In this document: in pieces, positions 8,657 to 17,410 of the stretch
How positions within the stretch are numbered: the stretch's first letter is position 1
Layout: the number at the start of each line of letters is the position of its first letter
Source of the DNA: Salipiger mangrovisoli
GTDB taxonomy: Bacteria; Pseudomonadota; Alphaproteobacteria; Rhodobacterales; Rhodobacteraceae
Direction: 5' to 3'
Assembly (NCBI RefSeq): GCF_015223355.1
Contig: NZ_JADFFK010000017.1
Coordinates: 1 to 64,000, forward strand
Length of the DNA: 64,000 nt
Made by a program: the position numbers and the translations under genes
The notes under the pieces: model-generated
What the model saw: the letters and a program-made list of their open reading frames with translations, nothing else
Told to the model about the DNA's origin: nothing
The model's database searches: none

Positions 8657-9948
8657 TGGAAGTTTTTCTCGCATTCGGAGTCCTTGTCCTGTTCATCGTG
8701 GCAGGCATGTGGGTGCAATTCGCCGTTGCCGGCGCGGGGCTCTTCTACATCTGGATGATCAAGGGCTTCGCCGGCTGGAAGGCGCTTGGGATCGTCAGCT
8801 GGGGCTCGGCCAACAGCTTCACCCTCGCGGCCATTCCGCTCTTCGTGCTGATGGCCGAGATCCTGCTGGGCTCGGGGCTAAGTGCGCGGCTCTACAACGG
8901 TGTCGCGCCTTTCATGCGGCGTCTGCCGGGTGGGCTGCTGCACACCAATATCGCCGGCAGTGGTGTCTTCGCGGCGATCTCCGGCGGCAGCGCGCCGACC
9001 GCCGCCGCCATGTCCACCGTCGCCATTCCCGAATTGTCGCGGCGCGGCTATGACAAGCGCCTCGTCGCGGGCTCGCTCGCCGCAGGCGGCACGCTGGGAA
9101 TCCTGATCCCGCCGTCCATTACCATGATCATCTACGCCACCTTCACCGACACCTCGATCGCGCGGCTCTTCGCCGCCGGCCTGGTGCCCGGGATCGTGCT
9201 GGCGCTGCTCTACATGGGCTTCATCATCATCCGGGTGCTGCTGCGCCCCGAGCTGGCGCCGAAGTCGACCGAGAAGACGACAACCGGCGAACTGCTGCGC
9301 TCGCTGTTCGACATTCTGCCGTTCCTGCTGCTGATCACCATCGTGCTGGGCAGCATCTACGGCGGCTTCGCCACCCCGACGGAAGCCGGTGCTGTCGGCG
9401 TTCTGGGCGCGCTGCTGATTGCCGGCATGTATGGCCGACTTAGCGGCGATCTGTTGAAGTCCGCAATGCGGCGCACGGTCTCGATGAGCGGCAATATCCT
9501 GTTCATCGTCTTCGCCTCGATGATCTTCGCCTATGCTACCGCGCTGTCCGGCGCGGGCGAGAGCCTGGTGACCATGCTCGAAGAGGCCAATGTCTCGCGG
9601 CTGACCTTCCTGCTCATCATCGTGGTGCTCTTCGCCATTCTCGGCTGCTTCATGGAGGGGCTGGGAATGATCGCGATCATCGTGCCGGTGATCTTCCCGG
9701 CGCTGCTGGCGCTCGGCATCGATCCGATCTGGTTCGGCGTCTTCGTGGTGATCCTCGTGGAGCTTGGCCAACTGACGCCGCCGCTCGGTATCATTCTCTT
9801 CGTCGTGGCCAGCGCCACCTCCGAGGTGAAGGTCGAGGAGGTGGTTAAGGGCACGATGCCGTTCTTCGCCATCATCCTGCTGTTCCTTGCTCTGATGGTG
9901 GCCTTCCCGGAAATCGCCCTGTTCCTGCCGGAGCTGACATTCGGATGA
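8656..9948 (+). CDS. TRAP transporter large permease (DctM family)
   Basis: This 430-residue membrane protein has about twelve helices. Diagnostic DctM segments are NSFTLAAIPLFVLMAEILLG near residues 55-75, SGVFAAISGGSAPTAAAMST near 105-125, and GTLGILIPPSITMIIYATFT near 145-165. It forms the sodium-coupled translocation channel of the TRAP importer. It overlaps dctQ upstream and the lactonase gene downstream (ATGA), so the transporter and the hydrolase are coupled. Confidence 0.95.
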   Translation: MEVFLAFGVLVLFIVAGMWVQFAVAGAGLFYIWMIKGFAGWKALGIVSWGSANSFTLAAIPLFVLMAEILLGSGLSARLYNGVAPFMRRLPGGLLHTNIAGSGVFAAISGGSAPTAAAMSTVAIPELSRRGYDKRLVAGSLAAGGTLGILIPPSITMIIYATFTDTSIARLFAAGLVPGIVLALLYMGFIIIRVLLRPELAPKSTEKTTTGELLRSLFDILPFLLLITIVLGSIYGGFATPTEAGAVGVLGALLIAGMYGRLSGDLLKSAMRRTVSMSGNILFIVFASMIFAYATALSGAGESLVTMLEEANVSRLTFLLIIVVLFAILGCFMEGLGMIAIIVPVIFPALLALGIDPIWFGVFVVILVELGQLTPPLGIILFVVASATSEVKVEEVVKGTMPFFAIILLFLALMVAFPEIALFLPELTFG

Positions 9949-10901
9949 CACAAGTGACCTATCCCTTCCCTGACCCCGTGGTGATCGACGCCGAGGTGTT
10001 CACCGAGCTTCCCGCCCACTTGCGCCGTCCGGGAGTGTCCTCCTACTGGGCGGAACGCAACCGGCGCGGCAATGCGGTGGACAGTTTCATCGAGGGGCCG
10101 TCATTCGACAGCGACGGCAACCTTTACTTCGTCGACATTCCCTTCGGCCGGGTGTTCCGTGCCGATCCGAGCGGCGCGGTCTCACAGGTCGCCGAGTACG
10201 ATGGCCAGCCCAATGGCCTGAAGATCCATGCTGACGGACGCATCTTCTTGGCCGACTACCAGAACGGGATCATGCTGCTCGACCCCGAGAGCGGCTCCGT
10301 GAGCGCGGCGCTGCGCGACCGAGACACCGAGGGTTTCAAGGGCTGCAACGACCTGCACTTCGGGCGCGACGGCGCGCTCTATTTCACCGACCAGGGCCAG
10401 ACCGGGGTGCAGGATCCCAGCGGGCGCGTCTACCGCTGGCGGCCCGACAGCGGCGAGCTGACCTGCCTGATCGACACGGCGCCGAGCCCGAACGGGCTGG
10501 TCCTCGACGTCAACGAGCACGTGCTCTTTGTCGCGGTCACACGGGCCAATGCGGTCTGGCGCCTGCCTCTTGCACAAAGTGGTGGCGTGCAGAAAGCCGG
10601 GTTGTTTCTGCAGTTCTCGGGGGGACGGGCCGGTCCCGATGGGCTGGCGCTGACCTCGAACAATGGGGTGGTGGTGTGTCAGACGGGCATGGGGCTGGTC
10701 TGGGTTCACGATGCACTCGGGCGACCCATCGCGGTCGTACGCTCACCCCGTGGCCTCGGTACCACGAACTGTGCCTTCGGCGGTCCGGAAGGACGGACGC
10801 TCTACATCACCGAATCCGACAGCGGCACGATTCTCAAGGCGGAGTTTCCCGAGGAACTGGATGTGCATGGTGCGCCGATGTACTCTGAACAGGGGACGTG
10901 A
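9945..10901 (+). CDS. SMP-30/gluconolactonase/LRE family protein
   Basis: This 318-residue beta-propeller hydrolase has conserved segments SFIEGPSFDSDGNLYFVDIP, GCNDLHFGRDGALYFTDQGQ and SPNGLVLDVNEHVLFVAVTR. They carry the Glu, Asn and Asp metal ligands expected in the SMP-30 family. These enzymes open sugar-acid lactones to the acid. There is no signal peptide, so it should act in the cytosol. Its start overlaps the dctM stop by 4 bp, making it the last gene of the operon. A lactonase suggests the imported or internal compound includes an aldonolactone-like intermediate. Confidence 0.85.
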   Translation: MTQVTYPFPDPVVIDAEVFTELPAHLRRPGVSSYWAERNRRGNAVDSFIEGPSFDSDGNLYFVDIPFGRVFRADPSGAVSQVAEYDGQPNGLKIHADGRIFLADYQNGIMLLDPESGSVSAALRDRDTEGFKGCNDLHFGRDGALYFTDQGQTGVQDPSGRVYRWRPDSGELTCLIDTAPSPNGLVLDVNEHVLFVAVTRANAVWRLPLAQSGGVQKAGLFLQFSGGRAGPDGLALTSNNGVVVCQTGMGLVWVHDALGRPIAVVRSPRGLGTTNCAFGGPEGRTLYITESDSGTILKAEFPEELDVHGAPMYSEQGT

Positions 10902-11456
10902 TCCCCGTCGAGGCGGCCGGGTAGCGACGACGATCAAAGCGGCCCCGAGGGCCGCCGCCGCAAGACGAGCCGGGGCGGCTTGGCCTCACCGCGCAAATTG
11001 ACCATACGTAGTTCTCTCCGCGCGCAGCTCGGCAAGAACGGCTGAGCTGCCGCCTGGACAATGAAGTCGGAAAAACTCCGGATGTATTTCGATGCGACGC
11101 CATTGATGCTCCGAGCGAAAACGCCGAGGTCGCACGCTACCACTTGATCGATCAATCTAAGCGGGCAAGGTATCAGGTAGCCCTGACGGTCCCAGATGCG
11201 AAGCTAGAAGAGGCGACGCGGCACTCTGTGCTGTGCTGTCGGGGCGTGACGTCGCCGGAGCAGCGGTGGCGTAGTAGAGCTCCCGCTGCGTTAGCGTATC
11301 TGCACGGGGGTGAGATTGGGCCAAATTAGAGCCCAACAAAATACATAATTATCCTTACACGCACAAGAACAAAAGAAGAACAATGAGGTTGCCATGCCCA
11401 CTTTGGGCATTTACTCAAAGGTCATACGTCGAGCAGAAGCTAGCGCAATCTACCTT
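10902..11456. other. Intergenic stretch without a recognisable gene
   Basis: About 550 bp follow the catabolic operon. Short GC hairpins occur early on (GCGGCC-N5-GGCCGC near 10940), but no T-tract follows. Small open frames on both strands do not resemble known proteins and lack ribosome-binding sites. It marks the boundary between the ordered operon and the scarred accessory region. Confidence 0.5.
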
Positions 11457-11568
11457 AGGTTGAAATCTCCACTTGCCGAGATCGCGTCTTATCGCCGACG
11501 GTGGAAGAAAGCAGAACACTGCTGCAGGCAAGACATCGAGCGACGGCATCACCGCGCTGGAGGAAGAC
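11457..11568 (+). promoter_or_regulatory. Conserved leader of the small-protein module, copy 1
   Basis: An AGGTTGAAATC block begins exactly 112 nt before the start codon. The last 42 nt before the ATG (11527-11568) match the leader of copy 2 (20355-20396) with only two differences and end in a perfect GGAGG ribosome-binding site. The block and the start codon have identical spacing in both copies. The leader is more conserved than the coding sequence it precedes, which suggests a promoter plus RNA-level regulatory element. The mechanism is unknown. Confidence 0.55.
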
Positions 11569-11763
11569 ATGTCAGCCGAATGGATCAACCTTCAAATCTT
11601 GGAATGCGAGGATATGGTCGGTCGCTCTGTCACCGTGTTCAGGCAATCTGATGGAGCTCACCAACGCTACGTGCTCGAGAACGGGCGCAAGGTCGAGGCG
11701 AACGCGGACGGCACCTTCGTCATCCCGGAGTCCGCCACGGAATTGCGGGTCATGGGCATCTAG
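11569..11763 (+). CDS. Small conserved protein of a duplicated module, copy 1
   Basis: This 64-residue protein begins MSAEWINLQILECEDMVGRS and ends in a VIPESATELRVMGI tail. It is roughly 60% identical to a 64-residue protein at 20397-20591. ATG 11569 was chosen over longer frames because GGAGG lies 5-6 nt upstream and the paralogue starts at the same point. It has no signal peptide or membrane segment; the pattern suggests a small beta-rich domain. The gene converges on a degraded metallo-beta-lactamase-like gene. Function unknown. Confidence 0.65.
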   Translation: MSAEWINLQILECEDMVGRSVTVFRQSDGAHQRYVLENGRKVEANADGTFVIPESATELRVMGI

Positions 11764-11793
11764 CAAGGTCTGCTGCACAGACCTGGAACAAGG

Positions 11794-12091
11794 CTAAGCA
11801 GCTAGCTTTTTCCGAGCTCGTGCTGCGAGGCCGCGCATGACCTGCTCGAAATCGCCGTCTGCAAAGCGTGCGACCCCCATTGTGGGCGGCACAGACCGAC
11901 TTCGTCCCGCGCCATCGCGCGCCGATTTCCTCGAGCTGGCGGCAGAACTTCTCTTCTGCACCGTCCTCGTCGGCATTCATCGCCGCCCCTAGCTTGGGAT
12001 GCAGGAGGAGCCGCGGAACGTACCCCCGCAGAGCTCCTGGCACAGGCAGAACATTCAGCGTGTCGTCAACGTGCAGAGACTCGCTGGCCGG
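11794..12091 (-). pseudogene. Truncated, frameshifted metallo-beta-lactamase-like gene (copy 1 of duplicated module)
   Basis: Reading minus-strand frames gives HVDDTLNVLPVPGALRG, EEKFCRQLEEIGARWRG and, after a frameshift near 11875, ARFADGDFEQVMRGLAARAR to a stop at 11794. Each segment aligns with the C-terminal third of the intact protein at 20631-21380 (HVDDTLNILPVP, FCAWLEVLGRRWS, RFGEGEFEQLARTIAARAR). The N-terminal two thirds are missing: similarity stops exactly where the left end of the IS5-family element begins at 12092, and the missing part is not found beyond the right end. It is a non-functional remnant. Confidence 0.8.
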
Positions 12092-13024
12092 GGCATTGTT
12101 GCAGAAGTCGACTTCAGGACATGATGGCCCTTTCCCCAGCTGAGGTCAGGCCACTCGTTCGATCTCGGCGGTGCCGAGGGCGTTGAAGCGGTTCATCAGG
12201 GCCACGCGCATGTGGATCTCGGCTGTCTGGCGGTCGGGGGCCCTCGAGGCGATCCGCTCGCCGAAGGATTTCAGATTCCTCTTCCGGGCCTCGACCCGGT
12301 TGCGGACATGATATCCGGACCACCTTTTCCAGATCGTCCGGCCGAGGCGCCGGGTTGCCCTCAGGATGTCGGTGCGGGCCAAAGCGGCCGGGCAATCTTC
12401 TTTCCAGAGGCGGCCGTTTCTGCGGATGGGAATGATCCCTGTGCCACCTCCCGCAAGGATCGCCGAATGGCAACGGCGGGTGTCGAAGGCGCCGTATCCA
12501 TCGCCAGATGGACCTTGCGGTACTGGCGGCGGCGGTGGGTGCCATGCTTCCTCGCCAGCCACTCTCCGTCGCCCAGGAACTTGATCCCGGTGCTATCCAC
12601 CAGCAGGTTCCGAGGACCCAGAGCCCGGCGCGACGAAAGCTGGACCGCGATTGTCTTCTGGCGGCGGCTGAGCGTGGAGAAGTCCGGGACCGGCCAGTCC
12701 AGACCAGGCATCTCGAGGATGCTGGCGACCATTCCGGTCGTTTGCCGAAGCGGCAGGCCAAAGAGCGCCTTGATCATCAGGCAGAACTGGATGGCGGCGT
12801 CGGAGAAGACCGGTGGACGTCCGAGCTTGCCTGCCTTCGGCGCAAGCCAGTCCATGTCCCGGTCCAGCCAGAAGAGCAGCGATCCGCGCCGCTTCAGCGC
12901 GTCGTTATAGGATTTCCAGTTGGTCGTACGGAAGCGGGCAGGTTCGGGCATGCTCATGGCAGGCTCTTAGCCCACCGGATTCACGCCGTGAATCCCGGAA
13001 GCTGATGAGTTCTGCAACAACGCC
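12092..13024. mobile_element. IS5-family insertion sequence, degenerate
   Basis: The 933-bp element is bounded by 15-bp inverted repeats: GGCATTGTTGCAGAA at 12092-12106 and its complement with one mismatch at 13010-13024. Inside is one reverse-strand IS5-type transposase gene with an internal deletion. No target-site duplication is visible (the flanks differ), consistent with a deletion or rearrangement after insertion. It cuts the metallo-beta-lactamase-like gene at its left end and lies just upstream of the ABC-3C operon. Confidence 0.8.
12146..12957 (-). pseudogene. IS5-family transposase, broken by internal deletion and frameshift
   Basis: The N-terminal part is in one frame: MSMPEPARFRTTNWKSYNDA, LLFWLDRDMDWLAP, DAAIQFCLMIKALFGLPLRQ, LLVDSTGIKFLGDGEW and RRQYRKVHLAMD. 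The C-terminal part, from FDTRRCHSAI through RNGRLWKEDCPAA, YHVRNRVEARKRNL and ALMNRFNALGTAEIERVA, is in another. Compared with typical IS5 transposases, about 45-50 codons containing a catalytic Asp region are missing between LAMD and the FDTRRCH segment, near 12490-12500. It should be inactive unless helped in trans. Confidence 0.85.
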
Positions 13025-13325
13025 GATCATTTGCTTCGTTTGGCGTGGAAAAATCTGGAAGTTGATCAACAAACTTACTAAGGCTCTTGAGCAATGAAGA
13101 AGGGCGACAGAAGACAGCGTTGATTGGAGAGACCTTTGTAGTATGTGGGGGTGCTGTTTTGATAAATGAAGCGATGAGTTCTGTATGTCTAGGTTCAGGT
13201 TCACGACGAAAAGCGAGTATGGTGTCGATCCAGGGGCGGACTGTTGGTAATGGTGCATTGATGCCTTCCCCATGGCGCTTTGATAGCTTCGCACTATATA
13301 AACGTATGTATGCTAGGGTTGTTTT
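13025..13325. other. AT-richer leader region of the ABC-3C operon
   Basis: This 300-bp stretch follows the IS5 element and precedes the defence operon. It is visibly AT-richer than the left flank and contains a promoter-like ACTATATAAACG near 13296. An 80-codon frame (13087-13329, TTG start) ends by overlapping the TTG start of the next gene (TTTTTGA). It has no family resemblance, so I treat it as non-coding or a possible leader peptide. Confidence 0.4.
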
Positions 13326-14579
13326 TTGACTATTGCCACTCCCGCGACGACGCTCGATGTCGATGATCCAGGCGATGATACGATTGCTCGGTTCAATTAT
13401 CAGTTCTCAATTGCTGCCATCTATTTGCTCAAAATGGCCCTCGACCCGTCCTATGCAAAGTCAATAATTTGCGAAAATTTTGAAGATCTCATCGTCCAAA
13501 AGGACGACGACAGCTTTGAAGCGATTCAGGTGAAGACAAGGGACCGTAAGCACCCTGCATTTAAGCTGACTGACGACGCAGTTGAAAAATCCCTGACTCG
13601 CTTTGCTAAGCTAGAAGCCAGATTTCCTGGGAAGTTCTTGCAGTACAAATTCCTTACCAATCACGAGCTATGGGAAGGAAAGGAAAACGGACAAAACCTC
13701 GCTTGGATTCTCCAAGAGATTGAAAAGAAGCCGACGATAAAACGTCTCAGGTCGACAAGCCCAAAGCGGATTGCTATAGAAAATATTGCACGTCGCGCTG
13801 AAGTTTCACCTGAAACTGTGGTTTTGACCCTATCAAAGACCATTTGCATTACGCGCCGTGAGGACGTCACTTCCATAGATCGAGCAGTTCAGAACGCGGT
13901 TGGTGAGTGCCGACAGTGTGAAGATCTACCATATAAGACAGTGGTAAAGCTTTCCGAGGACATAGTAGCTGCAGCTCATCGCGCTTCATGTAAAGGTCGC
14001 TTGGCATTCGAGGCCAAGCTCTATACCTCGGATCTCCCCTACGAGGACGTTTTTACTGAAGTTGCGCTGCGAGGAAAAACTCTCAGCTTACCCATAATAA
14101 ACGAACTAATTGACAGATACCTTGCCCCGCAAGACGAACCTGTCGAGATGTTTGATTATAGCAGCGCACGAGGACTTCCTAAAGGCCTCGAAAAGATGTT
14201 CCAAAAGATGGCGGAGGGCGAGGTGGAGGCACGAAGAATTGACGTTATGGCCGATTCTGTGCGTTCTCTCGAAGTTCTGAAAATCCGGTGGGTGATGAAG
14301 TTCGGCGCGGTGAAGGCCAAAGAGATGTACAATGATTTGCTCTCGCGGATTCTGCACGATTGCGTTGAGGCTCAGATAGAGGCTGAGAAGCTCGGTAAGC
14401 CCTATGGGTCAGAGCAATATAGACTGACTAGACTGCGCTTAGAGAACAGGCTGAGTACCGAGAAGGCTAAGCTCTATGGCTGCAAGATCGATCACCTTAT
14501 GGGTGCTGCTGGTATTCTTACCGAGAACTGCAAGAACTGGTGGTCGGATAAGTTCGACTTGCAGGAAATAAAGCCATGA
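13326..14579 (+). CDS. Putative ABC-3C system effector with DUF4297/Cap4-type nuclease domain
   Basis: This 417-residue protein has an N-terminal segment DDTIARFNYQFSIAAIYLL, an acidic ICENFEDLIVQ motif near residues 53-63 and EAIQVKTRDRKH near 70-81. The E...E/D...QVK pattern is the restriction-endonuclease-like core seen in DUF4297 (Cap4-type) dsDNA nucleases. The rest is helical with no recognised domain. TTG 13326 is the only upstream start in frame. The stop overlaps the next start (ATGAG). As first gene of a three-gene set with an SMC-like ATPase, it is the likely toxic effector that attacks DNA on infection; nuclease activity is inferred. Confidence 0.7.
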   Translation: MTIATPATTLDVDDPGDDTIARFNYQFSIAAIYLLKMALDPSYAKSIICENFEDLIVQKDDDSFEAIQVKTRDRKHPAFKLTDDAVEKSLTRFAKLEARFPGKFLQYKFLTNHELWEGKENGQNLAWILQEIEKKPTIKRLRSTSPKRIAIENIARRAEVSPETVVLTLSKTICITRREDVTSIDRAVQNAVGECRQCEDLPYKTVVKLSEDIVAAAHRASCKGRLAFEAKLYTSDLPYEDVFTEVALRGKTLSLPIINELIDRYLAPQDEPVEMFDYSSARGLPKGLEKMFQKMAEGEVEARRIDVMADSVRSLEVLKIRWVMKFGAVKAKEMYNDLLSRILHDCVEAQIEAEKLGKPYGSEQYRLTRLRLENRLSTEKAKLYGCKIDHLMGAAGILTENCKNWWSDKFDLQEIKP

Positions 14580-15148
14580 GCTTGGATCTTGTGGATGTCG
14601 TTGTATATCTTGAAGACAATGAGCCTCTTCATCTCGCTAGACTTTTGGTTCTTTTGCGAGCCTTCGTCAAAGAGGATAGCAGCGCAATAGAAGGCATCAC
14701 AAAACTTGCGAAGCTAGACTTTCTGCTCAGATATCCTGCCTATTTCGAAATGGCATTGATCGCTCGCGGGGTTCGGAAAGAAAGAATAGGAATTCTTGAA
14801 GCGGAAAGAAACACTATTGAGTCGAGCATGGTTCGATACCGATTTGGTCCCTGGGATCATAGATATCGAAAGTTCTTAAACATCTTAGCTTCAAAAGGGC
14901 TTGTTACTCTCAGAACGTCAGGTCGAAAAATATCCATAGATCTTACAGACGTAGGTTTGGAGGTCGCTGGGCAGATCGCTTCCGATCCAGACTTTAAGGC
15001 AATGGCTGTGAGAGCAGACTTGCTATCCAGAGAGTTAAATTTGACCGCCACTAACCTCATGAACTTCATATATGAGACCTTCCCAGAGCTTCATAATATG
15101 GAGTTCAACGATGAAATAAACGCGCAAGGCCTGATATCTAATGTGTAA
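14576..15148 (+). CDS. Putative ABC-3C system middle component
   Basis: This 190-residue protein contains a winged-helix-like core: ITKLAKLDFLLRYPAYFEMA near residues 40-60 and MVRYRFGPWDHRYRKFLNIL near 83-103. After that comes KGLVTLRTSGRKISIDLTDV. Such helix-turn-helix proteins between an effector and a DUF3732-type ATPase are the middle component of ABC-three-component conflict systems, thought to link sensing by the ATPase to the effector. It overlaps both neighbours by 4-8 bp, so all three genes are translationally coupled. Confidence 0.7.
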   Translation: MSLDLVDVVVYLEDNEPLHLARLLVLLRAFVKEDSSAIEGITKLAKLDFLLRYPAYFEMALIARGVRKERIGILEAERNTIESSMVRYRFGPWDHRYRKFLNILASKGLVTLRTSGRKISIDLTDVGLEVAGQIASDPDFKAMAVRADLLSRELNLTATNLMNFIYETFPELHNMEFNDEINAQGLISNV

Positions 15149-17072
15149 ATTCCTGTCTCTGAAGCTGATTTGCAAAGAATCTGAAGAGCTTGTTGAGTTT
15201 GGTTCTCGCGTTTCCTTCTTTCACGGAGCAATGTCTAGCGGGAAGTCCACAATCGTGGAGATGGTAAACTTTTGCTTCGGTGGAAAGCTGGTGAAGACAC
15301 CAGCAATTGCATCGGAGGTATTGAAGGTTCAGCTTACGGTGGACTTCTCCGGAAACGTTGTTCTTTTCGAGCGCGGCATTTCATCTTCGTCGGTTGATGT
15401 TAGTTGGAATGAAGAAGGCGGGGTGCGCTATGACACCCTGCCTCTACAGGCGGGATCTGAGCCTATTATCGGTGACGATATCTATAATCTGAGTGACTTC
15501 ATTCTTAATCTTTTCAAACTTAAGCCCATCAAGGTAAGGAAAAGAAAAGGTGATGACAACTCAGACCTTCACAGGTTGAGCTTCAGAGATTTTTATCGCT
15601 TCTGCTATCTCGACCAGCCCGAGTTAGATTCCAGCCTATTCCACCTTGAAGCCCCTATTCTGGGAGAGAAGTCAAAAGACGTTCTCAAATATTCTCTTGG
15701 ATTCCAGAGCGATAAACTTGTTTCACTGCAGCAACAACTTCAAGAGACGCGGCAAAAGCAGCGTTCTCTCAGAGAGGCTGCCGAACAAGTTTCTATCTTC
15801 CTCAGAAAATACGGGTTCGATTCTGAATCTGAAATTGATCAGCAAGTCAATAGAATAAACTCATTGGAAGACTCTCTAGAAGCTGAGCGGAGCAAGCAAA
15901 AGCTTGGGGACGTAGAAGTATTTCTGGCTGACGAGCTTCGCGAACAATCTCGTGCACTTGAACAGGCATACGCTGACAAGCTCAGTGCTTTGACTGACCT
16001 GGACGCTAGGATAAATGAACAAAAGTCCCTTCAGTCGGAACTTATTACGCTAAAGATGAGGGCGGCGCGCGCGAGCAACGCGACGTCGATACTTAATAGC
16101 TCTGGGTTTGTATCATGTCCGAGTTGCGGAAAGGCCGTTGAGCCTCCTAAGGACCCCCACCACTGCGCCTTGTGCAAGTCGGATCTCACTGACGAAGATG
16201 CAACAGGAATTCAGGTATCTGTTATCGAGCAAGATTTGTCAGACAGAATAGAAGATCTAAAGCTTAGCCTGCGGCGGTTAGAAAACTCGCGTCGCAATCA
16301 AGCGCGGTCGCTAGATGCTATTCAGCAACGCCGTCAAAGTGTCGCCAAGGAGGTTTTAGAGGTGCGAAAGAGCAAGGAGTCTGAATATCTACAAAGAGCC
16401 AGGAAGATAGAATCCGAACTCGGAAAGCTGAATGAGCGGCGGCGATTTCTTATCAAGGTGCGAGAAATGCCCTCCGACCTTGAGCAAAGACAAAAGCAAG
16501 CCGATAAGTTAAACGCTGAGATTTCGAAGCTGCAACGCTATATCGCAGATGAAGAGGGGAAGTTTGAACAAGGGAGGAAGAACGTTCGAGATTTGGAAAG
16601 AAATTTCATTGATATTTTGCGTGCTATTCATTTCCCTGAGGTCGGTGAGGGGGATCGGGCGCAAGTTAATACGAAAACGTGGATGCCGTATATCTACTCT
16701 AAGGGGCGTGAAGCCGATCCTTGGACTTTTGAGGACGTAGGAAGTGGCGGCAAGATGGTCTTGTTCAAGATATGTTACGGGCTCGCGATCCACAAAACGG
16801 CTGCTGAAAATGGGCTTTTCATGCCCAAGTGGTTCATTGTGGACTCAACCATGAAGAACATTACCCCTGACATAAATCGCGATGTGTTCAGGAACTTCTA
16901 TAGGGAGCTTTACAGGCTCTTAAATAACGAACTATCCGGGTGGCAGTGTATTATTGTTGATCAAACCTTTAGTCCATTTATTGGATTCAATGATGGGGAG
17001 GCTATATCTCGCATGCTCGTCGCTGGAGATGAGAATAACCCACCGCTCATTAGCTATTACTCTGGTCCGTAA
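15141..17072 (+). CDS. SMC/Rad50-like ATPase of ABC-3C system (DUF3732 type)
   Basis: This 643-residue protein has a P-loop GAMSSGKSTIVEMVNFCFGG near residues 29-48. Long coiled coils cover about 190-310 and 360-480 and flank an apex with two CxxC pairs (CPSCGK and CALCKS, near 326-346), likely a zinc ribbon. A signature-like GSGGKMVLFKICYGLAIHK lies near 535 and a Walker B-like WFIVDSTMKN near 568. This is the architecture of the ABC ATPases in ABC-3C conflict systems. It probably senses an invader-related nucleic acid or complex and licenses the nuclease. Codon use is AT-richer than in the flanks, suggesting horizontal transfer. Confidence 0.75.
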   Translation: MCKFLSLKLICKESEELVEFGSRVSFFHGAMSSGKSTIVEMVNFCFGGKLVKTPAIASEVLKVQLTVDFSGNVVLFERGISSSSVDVSWNEEGGVRYDTLPLQAGSEPIIGDDIYNLSDFILNLFKLKPIKVRKRKGDDNSDLHRLSFRDFYRFCYLDQPELDSSLFHLEAPILGEKSKDVLKYSLGFQSDKLVSLQQQLQETRQKQRSLREAAEQVSIFLRKYGFDSESEIDQQVNRINSLEDSLEAERSKQKLGDVEVFLADELREQSRALEQAYADKLSALTDLDARINEQKSLQSELITLKMRAARASNATSILNSSGFVSCPSCGKAVEPPKDPHHCALCKSDLTDEDATGIQVSVIEQDLSDRIEDLKLSLRRLENSRRNQARSLDAIQQRRQSVAKEVLEVRKSKESEYLQRARKIESELGKLNERRRFLIKVREMPSDLEQRQKQADKLNAEISKLQRYIADEEGKFEQGRKNVRDLERNFIDILRAIHFPEVGEGDRAQVNTKTWMPYIYSKGREADPWTFEDVGSGGKMVLFKICYGLAIHKTAAENGLFMPKWFIVDSTMKNITPDINRDVFRNFYRELYRLLNNELSGWQCIIVDQTFSPFIGFNDGEAISRMLVAGDENNPPLISYYSGP

Positions 17073-17410
17073 TGGTTTTGTGTCAATGCCCCATTAAGTT
17101 TGGGATATTCGATGAAATTGAGGCCGCTTTTGGCCTGTTTTTCACTCGCGATTTTCGTGAAAGGAAGTGCATGTCCCGAAGGGGTGGATCCTGTTTGTAT
17201 TGACTACAGCCGGGGAGGGGCTCAACTAGATTATATATTGCCACCCTGAATCCTATTGCTCCTGCTCGCCTTCTCGCCATTACTCATCCATGTATTCTTC
17301 TAAATATCTTTCGCTTATTTTGGCGCATAACAGCCTGCTGAAATAGTCTGCCTTCGATGCGGATTGCAGAACGTGATTCATCGCCGACAGGACTTTGTCG
17401 GCGCGATCAT
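17073..17410. other. Intergenic stretch after the ABC-3C operon
   Basis: About 340 bp contain no convincing gene. Two small reverse-strand frames lack family resemblance. The segment joins the AT-richer operon to a zone of gene fragments. Confidence 0.4.

Noticed and set aside
13087-13329. 80-codon frame just before the ABC-3C operon
   Set aside because: It needs a TTG start, has no convincing ribosome-binding site and resembles no family. Its overlap with the next start is suggestive but not enough to call a gene.
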